DNA of 64,000 nt from Sphingomonas adhaesiva. Its GTDB lineage: Bacteria; Pseudomonadota; Alphaproteobacteria; Sphingomonadales; Sphingomonadaceae. The translations under genes were made by a program, and so were the position numbers. How positions within the stretch are numbered: the stretch's first letter is position 1; each line of letters opens with the position of its first letter. Shown here piece after piece: positions 42,049 through 51,111 of the stretch. The stretch covers positions 62,001-126,000 of the forward strand of contig NZ_NWVC01000008.1 in the NCBI RefSeq assembly GCF_002374855.1, given 5' to 3'. The notes beneath the pieces are model-generated. The model did no database searches. It was given only the letters and a program-made list of their open reading frames with translations, and was not told where the DNA came from.

Positions 42049-42110
42049 GGATCCCGGACAAGATCGCCTGATGGCGATCTTTCCGGGATGATCATGCCCC
42101 CGGCATGATC
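42049..42110. repeat. Two nested/adjacent hairpins between rpsL and rpsG
   Basis: First: ATCCCGGA (42051-42058) pairs with TCCGGGAT (42082-42089) and encloses a second stem AGATCGCC/GGCGATCT, a longer relative of the dispersed palindromes. Second: GATCATGCC-CCC-GGCATGATC at 42090-42110, whose end overlaps the rpsL stop codon. Read from the minus strand these form directly behind rpsL without a T-run. Confidence 0.7.
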
Positions 42111-42480
42111 ACTTCGGACGCTTCGCGCCGTACTTCGAACGGCTCTGCTTGCGGTCCTTCACGCCCTGCGTGTCGAGCACGCCGCGCAGCACGTGGTAGC
42201 GCACGCCCGGAAGGTCGCGCACACGGCCGCCACGGATCAGCACCACCGAGTGCTCCTGCAGGTTGTGGCCCTCGCCCGGGATGTAGCTGATGACTTCGCG
42301 CTGGTTGGTCAGGCGGACCTTGGCCACCTTGCGCAGCGCCGAGTTCGGCTTCTTCGGGGTCGTGGTGTAGACACGGGTGCAGACGCCGCGCTTCTGCGGG
42401 TTCTGCTCCATCGCAGGGACCTTGGACTTGGCCTTCTGCGGCTCGCGGCCCTTGCGGACCAGCTGGTTGATCGTCGGCAT
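42109..42480 (-). CDS. rpsL: 30S ribosomal protein S12 with Arg88
   Basis: 123 aa decoding-centre protein. [20 protein letters not shown] start; [12 protein letters not shown] with Lys43; and [14 protein letters not shown], where position 88 is Arg (codon 42217-42219, CGC) and not the Lys found in streptomycin-sensitive bacteria. The ATG at 42480 is the family start; a spurious in-frame one lies four codons upstream. First gene of the str operon; its promoter should lie in 42481-42699. Confidence 0.98.
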   Translation of the reverse strand: MPTINQLVRKGREPQKAKSKVPAMEQNPQKRGVCTRVYTTTPKKPNSALRKVAKVRLTNQREVISYIPGEGHNLQEHSVVLIRGGRVRDLPGVRYHVLRGVLDTQGVKDRKQSRSKYGAKRPK

Positions 42481-42699
42481 TGAAGCCTTCACCTCTATCT
42501 AGGTTACTTTGCTGGAGCCATCACAGCTACTTGGAATACGAAAAGGACCATGGGCGCCCGTCACCGGTCGCCGCGGCCCTCAATGCATCCAGCAATGTTC
42601 AAGCTGTCCGTGCGCGAGTCACCCCGCGACGCGAACCGGCGGGCCTATACGCATCGCCGCCGGCCGCGTCAATCGCACGGCCGGCGGCACGCCTGCGGG

Positions 42700-44001
42700 T
42701 CAGTCGACGCGCACCCCGCCCTTCACCACCGCGACCGGATGTTCCAGCACGCGCACGTCGGCGGTGGGATCGCCCGACACCGCGACCATGTCCGCCCAGC
42801 GGCCCGGCGCGATCACGCCGACGTCGTCGCGGCCCAGCGCCTCGGCCGCATTGAGCGTCGCGGCACGGATCGCCTGCAACGGGGTCATCCCCCATTCGAC
42901 CATCTTGGCGAACTGCTTCGCATTGTCGCCGTGCGGATAGACGCCGGCATCGGTGGCGAACGCCATCTTCACCCCCGCGCGGACCGCGCGCTGGAACGTC
43001 TGGCGCTGCTTCAGGCCGATCATCCGTTCCTTGTCGAGGCTTTCCTGCTCGGTCCCGTTCGCGGTGCCCGTCGCCAGGATGTAGTCGTCGTTGTAGATGT
43101 CCATGTCGAACCATGTGCCGCGCGCGATCGCGAGCCGAATCGCCTCGTCCGAGGCGAGGCTGACGTGCTCGATCGTGTCGATGCCGGCGAGGATCGCGGT
43201 CTTGATCCCCTCGTCGCCATGCGCGTGCGCGGCGACCTTCATGTGGAGCATGTGCGCCTCGTCGGCGATCGCCTTCATCTCCTCCAGGCTCAGTTGCTGC
43301 CCGCCGACCGAATCGCCCAGCGAGAAGACCCCGCCGGTCGCGCAGATCTTGATGACCTCGGCGCCGTATTTGTGCAGCCAGCGCACCTTGGCGCGCGCTT
43401 CCTCGGGCGAATTGACCACCGAGGGCAGCTTCTTGTCATAGGAAGGCGGCAGCGCATTGTCGTCGCAATGCCCCCCGGTCGCCCCGATCGCATAGCCGGC
43501 CGCGACGATCCGCGGCCCGACCACCCAGCCGCCGTCGATCGCCTCGCGCAGGCCGACGTCCTGGAAATCCGACGCGCCGACGTTGCGCACCGTGGTGAAG
43601 CCCGCGCGCAGCGTCTTCGCCGCATTGGCGACGCCCACCGCGCCCCAGAAGCTGTCGGTGTATTTCAGCGTCTGATAGCCGCCGACCTCCGCCAGGCTGG
43701 TCAGGTGGACGTGCATGTCGATCAGCCCCGGCACGATCGTGGCGTCGCCCAGGTCGACCCGCTTCGCCCCCGCCGGCACCGCCCCGCCCGACGCGACCGC
43801 GGTGACCTTTCCGTCGACCACCGTCACGACCGGGCGGTCGACCATCCGCCCGCTCTGCACGTCGAGCATCCGCGCCGCGGTCACCACCACCGTTTCCGGC
43901 ACCGTTTCCGGCGCCTTTTCCGCCGGTGCGCCCGCCGCCGGCAGCGCCACCGACGCCGCCATCGCGGCCACAACCGGCCGCGCCCACTTCGCTATCGTCA
44001 T
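42700..44001 (-). CDS. Secreted metal-dependent amidohydrolase (prolidase/imidazolonepropionase-like)
   Basis: 433 aa with an N-terminal signal peptide (KWARPVVAAMAASVALPAAGA). Amidohydrolase metal site: PGLIDMHVHLTS, EVIKICATGGVFS (carbamylated-Lys region), VAAHAHGDEGI, IDTIEHVS and FATDAGVYPHG with the catalytic Asp; ends in PGRWADMVAVSGDP. This is the COG1228 group that includes Xaa-Pro and Xaa-Arg dipeptidases, so hydrolysis of small peptides or amides in the periplasm is likely. The start at 44001 fits the signal peptide; the frame is open to 44061. Confidence 0.88.
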   Translation of the reverse strand: MTIAKWARPVVAAMAASVALPAAGAPAEKAPETVPETVVVTAARMLDVQSGRMVDRPVVTVVDGKVTAVASGGAVPAGAKRVDLGDATIVPGLIDMHVHLTSLAEVGGYQTLKYTDSFWGAVGVANAAKTLRAGFTTVRNVGASDFQDVGLREAIDGGWVVGPRIVAAGYAIGATGGHCDDNALPPSYDKKLPSVVNSPEEARAKVRWLHKYGAEVIKICATGGVFSLGDSVGGQQLSLEEMKAIADEAHMLHMKVAAHAHGDEGIKTAILAGIDTIEHVSLASDEAIRLAIARGTWFDMDIYNDDYILATGTANGTEQESLDKERMIGLKQRQTFQRAVRAGVKMAFATDAGVYPHGDNAKQFAKMVEWGMTPLQAIRAATLNAAEALGRDDVGVIAPGRWADMVAVSGDPTADVRVLEHPVAVVKGGVRVD

Positions 44002-44070
44002 TCCCTGATATCCCCTTGATGTGCCCGCACGATGGCGCAGCCGCCGCGCGCGCGCCAGCACCTTTCGGGC

Positions 44071-44958
44071 TCAGTCCTTCAGCCGCGCCGACAGGAACGC
44101 GATCAGCGCTTCGACCCGCGCGGGGCGCAGCGCGCTGGGCGGGGTCAGCAGATGCAGCGCGGTCGGCGCGGGCGCCCAGTCGGGCAGGATCTCCACCACC
44201 TGCCCCGACGTCAGCGCATCGCCCAGGATGAACGCGGGCAGCCGCGCGATCCCCAGCCCGGCGATCAGCGCGGGCAGCAGCGCGGTGCCGTTGTTCGACT
44301 GCAACGGGCCGCTCGCCTTGACCGACACGTCCGCGCCGTCCGCCGACCGGAAGCGCCAAGGGCCGGTGACGTTGGTATAGCCGAGCAGCCGATGCTCGCC
44401 GAGCTGCGACGGATGCGTCGGCGTGCCGTGCGCCGATAGATAGGCGGGCGCCGCGACCAGATGCGCCGCGATGCCGCACAGCCGCCGCGCGCGCAGGCTG
44501 CTGTCGGGCAGGTCGGCGATGCGCAGCGCGACGTCGAACCCCTCCGCGACGATATCGACGCGCGCGTCGGACAGATGCAGCTCGATCTCGATCGCGGGAT
44601 GTTCGGCCAGGAAATCGGCGATCACCGGCGCGACGTTCTGCAACCCGAAGCTCATCGGCGCCGCCACCCGGACGCGCCCGGCCGGCGCGCTGGCGCCCTG
44701 CCGCGCGGCTTCCTCGGCGGCCTGCGCCTCCGCGACGATCCGCGCGGCATGATCGGCGAGCGGGCGCCCCGCCTCGGTCAGCGCGAGCCGGCGCGAGGTG
44801 CGATGGAACAGCGACAGGCCCAGATGCGCTTCCAGCCGCGACACGCCCTTGGAGACGGTGGCCTTGCTCAACCCGATCGCTTCTGCCGCGCCGCTGAACG
44901 AGCGATGCTCGGCCACCGCGGCGAAGATCGCCCATGCCTCCAGATCGGGGAGCCTCAT
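44071..44958 (-). CDS. LysR-family transcriptional regulator
   Basis: 295 aa. N-terminal winged helix-turn-helix (AVAEHRSFSGAAEAIGLSKATVSKGVSRLEAHLGLSLFHRT) and a C-terminal effector-binding fold (GRVRVAAPMSFG, then EIELHLSDARVDIVAEGFDVALRI). It is transcribed divergently from wrbA over a 120-bp gap containing a dyad, so it probably controls wrbA and itself. Effector unknown. Confidence 0.93.
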   Translation of the reverse strand: MRLPDLEAWAIFAAVAEHRSFSGAAEAIGLSKATVSKGVSRLEAHLGLSLFHRTSRRLALTEAGRPLADHAARIVAEAQAAEEAARQGASAPAGRVRVAAPMSFGLQNVAPVIADFLAEHPAIEIELHLSDARVDIVAEGFDVALRIADLPDSSLRARRLCGIAAHLVAAPAYLSAHGTPTHPSQLGEHRLLGYTNVTGPWRFRSADGADVSVKASGPLQSNNGTALLPALIAGLGIARLPAFILGDALTSGQVVEILPDWAPAPTALHLLTPPSALRPARVEALIAFLSARLKD

Positions 44959-44976
44959 GCCGGAAGTCTATCGGGC

Positions 44977-44991
44977 GAAACGATCCGTTTC
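44977..44991. promoter_or_regulatory. Candidate LysR operator GAAACG-ATC-CGTTTC
   Basis: Perfect 6-bp arms with a 3-bp centre in the lysR-wrbA gap, 19 bp before the regulator start and about 90 bp before wrbA. The size of the dyad, about 15 bp, and the divergent layout suit a LysR-type site. A further CGTTTTCG lies at 45001-45008. Confidence 0.55.
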
Positions 44992-45078
44992 AATCGTTCA
45001 CGTTTTCGTGCGCCGGCCGCGCACCTAGGTTCCGCCGCACCCATCTTCCGCCCCCCTTAGTTTCGAAAGGAGCCACGC

Positions 45079-45681
45079 ATGACCAAGGTTCTCGTCCTCT
45101 ATTATTCCTCCTACGGCCATATCGAGAAGATGGCCGATGCCGTCGCCGAGGGCGCGCGCGCCGGCGGTGCCGAGGTCGACATCCGCCGCGTCGCCGAAAC
45201 CGCCCCGGACGAGGTGGTGAAGGCCGCCGGGTTCAAAACCGATACCTCCCACCCGCTGATCGAGGGGCCGGACGCACTGGCCAATTACGACGCGATCATC
45301 GTCGGCGCGCCGACCCGCTACGGCCGGATGCCCAGCCAGATGGCGGCGTTCTGGGACACCACCGGCGGCGTGTGGATGCGCGGCGCGCTGGTCGGCAAGG
45401 TCGGCGGCGCGTTCACCTCGACCGCCAGCCAGCACGGCGGGCAGGAGACGACGCTGTTCTCGATCATCACCAACCTGCTGCACCACGGCATGGCGATCGT
45501 CGGGCTGGACTATGGCTTCCAGGGGCAGATGGGCGTGAAGGAAGTGCACGGCGGCACCCCGTACGGCGCCAGCACGCTGGCCGACGGCGACGGCAGCCGC
45601 CAGCCGAGCCAGGTCGACCTGGAGGGCGCCCGATACCAGGGCAAGCGCATCGCCGAGACGGCGGCGAAGCTGTTCGGCTGA
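45079..45681 (+). CDS. wrbA: NAD(P)H:quinone oxidoreductase, type IV (WrbA)
   Basis: 200 aa flavodoxin-fold enzyme reducing quinones by two electrons. [23 protein letters not shown] is the FMN phosphate loop; [18 protein letters not shown] and [27 protein letters not shown] are WrbA signatures. A Shine-Dalgarno GAAAGGAG precedes the ATG. Divergent from the LysR gene. Confidence 0.95.
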   Translation: MTKVLVLYYSSYGHIEKMADAVAEGARAGGAEVDIRRVAETAPDEVVKAAGFKTDTSHPLIEGPDALANYDAIIVGAPTRYGRMPSQMAAFWDTTGGVWMRGALVGKVGGAFTSTASQHGGQETTLFSIITNLLHHGMAIVGLDYGFQGQMGVKEVHGGTPYGASTLADGDGSRQPSQVDLEGARYQGKRIAETAAKLFG

Positions 45682-45695
45682 CCCGCTGACGGATT

Positions 45696-45716
45696 GCCCC
45701 GGCCATGCGCCGGGGC
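45696..45716. terminator. Hairpin between convergent wrbA and vanY-like gene
   Basis: GCCCCGGC-CATGC-GCCGGGGC, 8-bp GC stem in the 44-bp gap; on the plus strand TTTT follows after eight bases. Probably a bidirectional terminator. Confidence 0.6.
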
Positions 45717-45725
45717 GATCCGCTT

Positions 45726-46514
45726 TTACCTGCGGCGCGCCGGACGCGGCATCCGGCACTTGCCCTTGCGGCATTCGGGCGGCGGATAGGCACCCAGATA
45801 GACCGGCGGCGCATCGACGTTGCCGATCACCACGACATCGGGCGGCACTGCCGGATCGGCGGGAAAGTCACGCCGCGCCCGCGCGAACAGCAACCGCGCG
45901 CGCTGCGCCCCCTGCGCGGCGCCGGTCGCGCCGACCCATCGCCAGTGCCACGGCTCCCACTTCACCCCCTGCCGGTTGCCCGCGGGGAACGACATTTCGA
46001 AGCCGTAGCGCGGCGCGTTCGCCGCCAGCCAGCGGAACGCCGGGGTGGCGGCGATGCACGCCTCCACATCCGGGCAGCCGTTGACGCGCGGGCGAAACGC
46101 GAAATCCAGCGCGAAGCCGGTGGCATGTTCGCTATGCCCCGGCGGCGCGACCGAAATGGCCCGGTCCCCTGCCCCGCCATCCGCCTCGTCGCCGCGACAG
46201 AACACCGATTGCTGGTACAGGATCGCGCGATGGCACGAAAGCGCCAGGATCCGCCCGCCCACCGCCGGGTCAGCCGCCGCGGCGGTCAACAGCCGCTCCA
46301 GATCGGGCAGCACCTCGCGCCGCAGGACGCAGCCCTTTCCCGCCACCCATGGCGAGGGCACCGGCACCAGATCGTCCGGCGGTGCGTCGCCATAGGGCAG
46401 ATGCCCCAGCACGCGCCCGTCCGCGGCGGCCGGCGCGCGGCCGACCGCGCACACCTGCGCCTGCGCCGGGATCGCGAGGACGAACATGACGAGGAACAGG
46501 ATCGCGCGCTGCAT
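45726..46514 (-). CDS. VanY-like D-alanyl-D-alanine carboxypeptidase
   Basis: 262 aa, exported (signal peptide about 20 residues, ends AQAQ). Peptidase M15B zinc site: GHSEHATGFALDFAF and EPWHWRWVG, giving the SxHxxGxAxD and HxH-type ligands of VanY carboxypeptidases or LAS enzymes. It would trim peptidoglycan stem peptides in the periplasm. The C terminus has a basic RKGKCRMPRPARRR tail. The start at 46514 fits the signal peptide. The family also occurs outside vancomycin resistance, and no van genes are near. Confidence 0.88.
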   Translation of the reverse strand: MQRAILFLVMFVLAIPAQAQVCAVGRAPAAADGRVLGHLPYGDAPPDDLVPVPSPWVAGKGCVLRREVLPDLERLLTAAAADPAVGGRILALSCHRAILYQQSVFCRGDEADGGAGDRAISVAPPGHSEHATGFALDFAFRPRVNGCPDVEACIAATPAFRWLAANAPRYGFEMSFPAGNRQGVKWEPWHWRWVGATGAAQGAQRARLLFARARRDFPADPAVPPDVVVIGNVDAPPVYLGAYPPPECRKGKCRMPRPARRR

Positions 46515-46560
46515 GGCGTCCCTCTGGCCAGCGCGGCGCCATGATGGCAAGGGGGCAGCC

Positions 46561-47217
46561 ATGTTAGGCGACCGTGTGCTCTTCCTCGACGGTGAGGCGT
46601 TGGTGATCGACAAGCCGGCGGGCCTGCCGGTGGACCCGCCGCGCGATGGCGCGACCAGCCTGGAGAATCACCTCGCCTCGCTGACCTTCGGCTTCCGGCG
46701 CTGGCCGGTGGCGGTCCACCGGCTGGACCGCGACACCAGCGGCTGCCTGCTGCTGTCGCGCAATCCGAAGGCGCACGCGCGGTTCCAGCAGGCGTTCGAG
46801 GCGGGCGCGGTGCGCAAACGCTATGTCGCCGTGCTCGACGGCGTACCGCCGGAGGCAAGCGGGACGATCGACCTGCCGCTGGGCAAGGTGTCGTCGGCGG
46901 AGCGCGGCTGGCGAATGACGCGCGATCCGCGCGGCAAGGCGGCGCGGACCGACTGGCGGGTGATCGGCGAGCATGCCGGGCGCGCGCTGGTGGAATTCCT
47001 GCCGGCGACCGGGCGCACCCATCAGATCCGCGTCCACGCGCTGGAGGGGCTGGGCGCGGCGGTGACCGGCGACCCGGTCTACGGCACCGCGCATCCCGGC
47101 GGGATGATGCTCCACGCGATCGCGCTGACGGTGCCGCGCCCCGGCAAGGACGACGTGGCGGCCCAGGCGCCATGGCCGGAGCGGTTCGCCGCGCTGGGCT
47201 TCGACCGCGATGGCTGA
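46561..47217 (+). CDS. RluA-family RNA pseudouridine synthase
   Basis: 218 aa, short form lacking an S4 domain. HRLDRDTSGCLLLSRN carries the catalytic Asp56; RKRYVAVLDGV and ATGRTHQIRVH are further family motifs. It modifies a uridine in rRNA or tRNA; the target cannot be told. GGGGGC sits at 46552-46557, supporting the ATG at 46561. The next gene begins inside its last codons. Confidence 0.92.
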   Translation: MLGDRVLFLDGEALVIDKPAGLPVDPPRDGATSLENHLASLTFGFRRWPVAVHRLDRDTSGCLLLSRNPKAHARFQQAFEAGAVRKRYVAVLDGVPPEASGTIDLPLGKVSSAERGWRMTRDPRGKAARTDWRVIGEHAGRALVEFLPATGRTHQIRVHALEGLGAAVTGDPVYGTAHPGGMMLHAIALTVPRPGKDDVAAQAPWPERFAALGFDRDG

Positions 47218-48076
47218 GCCGCGCAGGTCGGCCCTCGCCGTTGGGCAGGTCTGGAGCTTCCATACGCGCCCGTTCACCGGTTTCTCGCCGCCGGACACCG
47301 GGCGGTACGGCGCGTTCAGGATCATCGGCCTGACCGGCGACATTCTGGGCGTCGCAGTACTGTCCGGTGTGTGGCACACGCCACCGACCGCGACGGACGT
47401 CGCGGGCGCGATGGTGATCCATGAACACCGCTTCGCCTTTCGCGGCAAGCCGGCGGTGTTCGGCGCGCGGCCGGAGGAGTGGAACGCGTCGGGCGAACTC
47501 GACGCGCTAACGTTCGTCGCCGACCAGCCGGTATCGGCAGAGGATGAGGCGTTGTTCGCCATGCTCACCGGGTTCGCGCGCGGCGCCGGCTTCGGCGAGT
47601 TGTCGAACGTCGATACCATCGTCGAAGGCGAATGGCGCTGGGCGAACGATCGCGAGGCCCTGATCGCCGAAATCGCGCAGGAGGAAGCGCGTGAGGAGGC
47701 GCAGCGCGAGGCCGAGGCGAAGCGGTTTGAGACGCGGCTGGCGAAGCTCACCTGGACGCAACTTGCCGCCGAAACGCCGCTGGCGCGCTGGCAGCCGTCG
47801 TCGCCCTATCCCCCGCCCGCCTTTGCCGAGGCGGCGCGCGCGACGCTGCGCGCCGCGTGCGCCGAGCTGGCGGCGTTGGGGGACAAGCCGCGCAGGCCGG
47901 CGGTTCGGACGGTCCTGAAACGCACCGTCGAATGGTTCAACGCCGCCGACAATGCGGCGGGCGGCGTCATCGGCACCGGTGAGCGCGAGGACATCGTCGC
48001 GGCGTTGGAGGACATCGCCTATGCCGCACGCCAGCCCGCGCTGATGGACGACATCGATATGTGGCGCGAATGGTAG
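47210..48076 (+). CDS. Protein of unknown function
   Basis: 288 aa, soluble. The first 115 residues look like a beta-rich domain (GQVWSFHTRPFTGFSPPDTGRYGAFRIIGL..GVAVLSGVW), the middle (about 145-180) is charged and probably coiled coil (EIAQEEAREEAQREAEAKRFE), and the end is helical (REDIVAALEDIAYAARQPALMDDIDMWREW). It overlaps the pseudouridine synthase by 8 bp and arfB by 7 bp, so all three are probably co-translated. No family recognised. Confidence 0.7.
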   Translation: MAEPRRSALAVGQVWSFHTRPFTGFSPPDTGRYGAFRIIGLTGDILGVAVLSGVWHTPPTATDVAGAMVIHEHRFAFRGKPAVFGARPEEWNASGELDALTFVADQPVSAEDEALFAMLTGFARGAGFGELSNVDTIVEGEWRWANDREALIAEIAQEEAREEAQREAEAKRFETRLAKLTWTQLAAETPLARWQPSSPYPPPAFAEAARATLRAACAELAALGDKPRRPAVRTVLKRTVEWFNAADNAAGGVIGTGEREDIVAALEDIAYAARQPALMDDIDMWREW

Positions 48077-48492
48077 CGATCCCGATCTCCCGCAGCATCG
48101 CTATCGACAGCGACGAGCTGGAGGAATCGTTCACGCGCGCATCCGGCCCGGGCGGGCAGCATGTGAACACCACCGACAGCGCGGTCATGCTGCGCTTCGA
48201 CGTGGCGCGCTCCCCCGGGCTGCCCGATGCGGTCAAGCACCGGCTGGCCGCGATCGCGGGGGCGCGGATGACGCGCGACGGCGTGCTGGTGCTGCGCAGC
48301 GAGGGCGCGCGGTCGCAACTGCTCAACCGGCAGGAAGTGCGCGACCGGTTGATCGCGATGATCCGCGAGGCGCTGATCGTCCCGAAGAAGCGCCGCCCCA
48401 CCAAGCCGACGCGCGCGTCGCAGACGCGGCGGGTGGAGGGCAAGGCGCGCCGCGGCGCGGTGAAGGCCGGGCGCGGCAAGGTGCGCGAGTGA
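48070..48492 (+). CDS. arfB: Alternative ribosome-rescue factor (ArfB/YaeJ-type)
   Basis: 140 aa peptidyl-tRNA hydrolase with the release-factor GGQ motif (RASGPGGQHVNTTDSAV, GGQ at residues 28-30) and a long basic C-terminal tail (KKRRPTKPTRASQTRRVEGKARRG) that enters the mRNA channel in this family, freeing stalled ribosomes. No codon-recognition domain. Start codons GTG at 48061 and ATG at 48070 are both possible; the ATG overlaps the previous stop. Confidence 0.93.
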   Translation: MVAIPISRSIAIDSDELEESFTRASGPGGQHVNTTDSAVMLRFDVARSPGLPDAVKHRLAAIAGARMTRDGVLVLRSEGARSQLLNRQEVRDRLIAMIREALIVPKKRRPTKPTRASQTRRVEGKARRGAVKAGRGKVRE

Positions 48493-48500
48493 GCGAGGCG

Positions 48501-48515
48501 TTAGCTTAGCCTTAA
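48501..48515. promoter_or_regulatory. Near-consensus CtrA-type site TTAG-N7-TTAA
   Basis: TTAGCTTAGCCTTAA differs from TTAA-N7-TTAA by one base. It lies only 12 bp before the chemoreceptor start, closer than expected for activation from a -35 position, so repression or chance is equally possible. Confidence 0.3.
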
Positions 48516-48527
48516 AACGCGTCAACT

Positions 48528-50456
48528 ATGTCGTGCGGCATGACGTTGTCCGTTGCCGCGCGCCCTGACGCCGACCTGGCGTCGCTCGCCCCGATCTACC
48601 GCCGCGATTTCGTGGCGCCGCTGGTGTTCGTCCTGGTCGCCCTGTCGGCGGTGACGCTGCTGCTGCTGTTCTGGTTCAGCGCCGCATCGGATAACCAGGA
48701 AATCACGCGCGAGCGGCAGATGGCGGAGTTCCTGATCGATTCGGAACGCGACTTCCTGGTCCGCAACGAACGCGGCTATGCGCAATGGGACGATGCGTTC
48801 GAGCGGATCGTGCGCCGACGCGACGCGGCCTGGGTGCATCGCAACATCGGCAATTACGTCTATCAGTCGAACCACTATGAATATGCGCTGGCGATCGACG
48901 GCAAGGATCGCACCATCTATGCCAGCTACAAGGACCGGCAGGAGCCGATCGACGCCTTCGCGCTGATCGGGCCGGCGCTTCGCACGGTCATCGACGACCT
49001 GCGCCGCCGCCCGGCGAGCGACCGCAACGAACGCGGCATGTTCGTGCGCATCCGCAACCGGCTGGCGATCGCGAGCGTGACGCAGATCACCGATGCCGAC
49101 GGACGGACGCCGGGCCACCAGGACCGCTCCTACCTCATCTTCGTCAACGTCCTGTCGCCGGCCGAACTGCAACGCCTGGGCGGCGAGCGCGAGCTGGCGG
49201 ATGTCGAATTCGTCCGATCGGGCGCGCCGGTACCGGCCGGGCATGCGACGCTGCCGCTGCGCGACGTGCGCGGCATGCAGATCGGACGCCTGCAATGGGA
49301 CGCGCAGCAGCCCGGCACCATCCTACGCAACCGCTGCCTGCCGGGGGTGCTGATCCTGCTGGCGCTGCTGGCGCTGCTGACGCGGCGGGTGCTGAAGCGA
49401 TCGCGCGACACGCTGGCCCGTACCGCGGCCGCGCTCGCGCAGTCCGCCAGGGATACGCGGCAGGCGCAGGACGCGCTGGAGGAGCTGAACCGCGCCCGCG
49501 ATGCCGCCGCCGAAGCGGAGCAGGAAGCGCGCGAATGGCTGGAATGGACGGTGGCGCAGGTGCGCGCCGAAAACCGCGCGCTGGACGCCAAGGTGCGCGA
49601 GGCCCGCGACGTGGCGATGGCCGAGGCGCGCCAGCAGCTGGAGAGCGAACTGGCGCCGTTGCTGGCGACGATGCGCGGGCAGGCCGCGTTGCTGGCGGGC
49701 GCATCCGAGCAGGTCCGCGACCAGGCGCGCGGGCTGGAGACGCTGGCGACCACCGCGTCGACCGCCGCCGCCGCCACCGAACGCCGCTCGCTCGACCTTG
49801 CCCCGCAGGCGGCGACCTTCACCGAGGCGAGCCGCGAGATCGAGCGCCAGTCGCTCGCCGCCCTGTCCGACGCGCGCCGCGCCGCGGGCGACGGGCAGGA
49901 GATCCAGGCGAGCGTGGGCGAACTGGCGGGATCGCTGGACGAGATCGGCGGCGTGCTGACGCTGATCGACGACCTGTCGCGGCAGACCAACCTGCTGGCG
50001 CTCAACGCGCAGATCGAGGCGGCGCGGGCGGGCGAGGCCGGCTCCGGCTTCGCGGTGGTCGCCAGCGAGGTGAAGTCGCTGGCGCATCACACCGCCGATC
50101 TGACCGCGCGCGTCACCACCCAGATCGGCGCGCTGCGCGACCGCGTCGGCACCGCAATGGAATCGATCGGGACGATCGGCGACGCACTGACCCGCACCGA
50201 ACAGGCATCGAGCGTCATTACCGAGGCGGTGAACCGCCAGGCGCGCGGCATCGACGGCATCCGCGCGGGGATCGACGGGATCGCCGCCGAAAGCCGCACC
50301 GCCGCCGCATCGGTAGGCGACACGCGCTCCGCGATCGCCGCCGGCCATGCCGCCGCCGACCGGCTCGACGGCGTGGCGCTGGACCTGACCGAGACGCTGT
50401 CGCAGCTCGACCGCAGCGTCGCCACCTTCCTGCAGCAGTTGCGCACCGCGGCCTGA
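48528..50456 (+). CDS. CHASE4-domain methyl-accepting chemotaxis protein
   Basis: 642 aa transmembrane chemoreceptor. Membrane helix 1 at about residues 30-51; periplasmic CHASE4-like region (about 70-210, with [13 protein letters not shown]); helix 2 at about 268-287; a long coiled coil; and the signalling tip with [20 protein letters not shown] and [15 protein letters not shown] near residues 485-520. It senses an unknown ligand and drives CheA. No obvious HAMP domain follows helix 2. The ATG at 48540 is an alternative start. Confidence 0.88.
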   Translation: MSCGMTLSVAARPDADLASLAPIYRRDFVAPLVFVLVALSAVTLLLLFWFSAASDNQEITRERQMAEFLIDSERDFLVRNERGYAQWDDAFERIVRRRDAAWVHRNIGNYVYQSNHYEYALAIDGKDRTIYASYKDRQEPIDAFALIGPALRTVIDDLRRRPASDRNERGMFVRIRNRLAIASVTQITDADGRTPGHQDRSYLIFVNVLSPAELQRLGGERELADVEFVRSGAPVPAGHATLPLRDVRGMQIGRLQWDAQQPGTILRNRCLPGVLILLALLALLTRRVLKRSRDTLARTAAALAQSARDTRQAQDALEELNRARDAAAEAEQEAREWLEWTVAQVRAENRALDAKVREARDVAMAEARQQLESELAPLLATMRGQAALLAGASEQVRDQARGLETLATTASTAAAATERRSLDLAPQAATFTEASREIERQSLAALSDARRAAGDGQEIQASVGELAGSLDEIGGVLTLIDDLSRQTNLLALNAQIEAARAGEAGSGFAVVASEVKSLAHHTADLTARVTTQIGALRDRVGTAMESIGTIGDALTRTEQASSVITEAVNRQARGIDGIRAGIDGIAAESRTAAASVGDTRSAIAAGHAAADRLDGVALDLTETLSQLDRSVATFLQQLRTAA

Positions 50457-50501
50457 CCCGCGCGGCTGGACTTTCCCGCCCGCGCGCCTAGCTACGCCAT
50501 C

Positions 50502-50987
50502 ATGTACGCCTTCGACATCGCCGCCACCGACCGCGCGGAATTGTACCGCGATCTGACCGCCGCGCTCGACGCACTGACCGCGGGGGAGCCGGACGCGATC
50601 GCCAACATGGCCAATGCCGCCGCGCTGATCGGCCAGTATCTGCCCGACCTGAACTGGGCCGGATTCTACCGGATGGTCGACGGCGAGCTGGTGCTGGGAC
50701 CGTTCCAGGGGAAGGCCGCGTGCATCCGCATCCCGCTGGGCAAGGGCGTGTGCGGTACCGCCGCGGCCGAGCGACGCACCCAGCTGGTGGAGGACGTCCA
50801 CGCCTTTCCGGGGCATATCGCGTGCGATGCGGCGAGCCGGTCGGAACTGGTCGTGCCGATCCTGGACGGGGACCGGCTGATCGGCGTCCTCGATCTCGAC
50901 AGCCCGCTGCCCGCGCGGTTCGATGCGACCGACGCTGCGGGGTGCGAGGCGATGATGGCGCTGCTCGCCCCGCGCCTGCGCGGCTGA
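50502..50987 (+). CDS. msrC: Free methionine-(R)-sulfoxide reductase (GAF domain)
   Basis: 161 aa GAF-fold enzyme reducing free Met-R-SO. Cys74, Cys84 and Cys108 (KAACIRIPLGKGVCGTAA and HIACDAASRSE) match the three catalytic cysteines of E. coli fRMsr with a constant offset of ten residues. Placed 45 bp after the chemoreceptor gene; no functional link is evident. Confidence 0.92.
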   Translation: MYAFDIAATDRAELYRDLTAALDALTAGEPDAIANMANAAALIGQYLPDLNWAGFYRMVDGELVLGPFQGKAACIRIPLGKGVCGTAAAERRTQLVEDVHAFPGHIACDAASRSELVVPILDGDRLIGVLDLDSPLPARFDATDAAGCEAMMALLAPRLRG

Positions 50988-51111
50988 TCGCCAACCGCCC
51001 CGGATCGGGACAGGTCACCGCGGCTCTGGTTGCGGTGGCGTCACGATGGTAAGCAACCCGTTCACCACGGGCGCGTTGCGGCCGGGTTGCTTCAGGGGAA
51101 GGATTGCGCCC

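Noticed and set aside
45726..46514. Vancomycin-resistance gene vanY in a resistance cluster
   Set aside because: The M15B fold fits, but no vanHAX or regulators are near and the cell is Gram-negative; an ordinary peptidoglycan carboxypeptidase is more likely.
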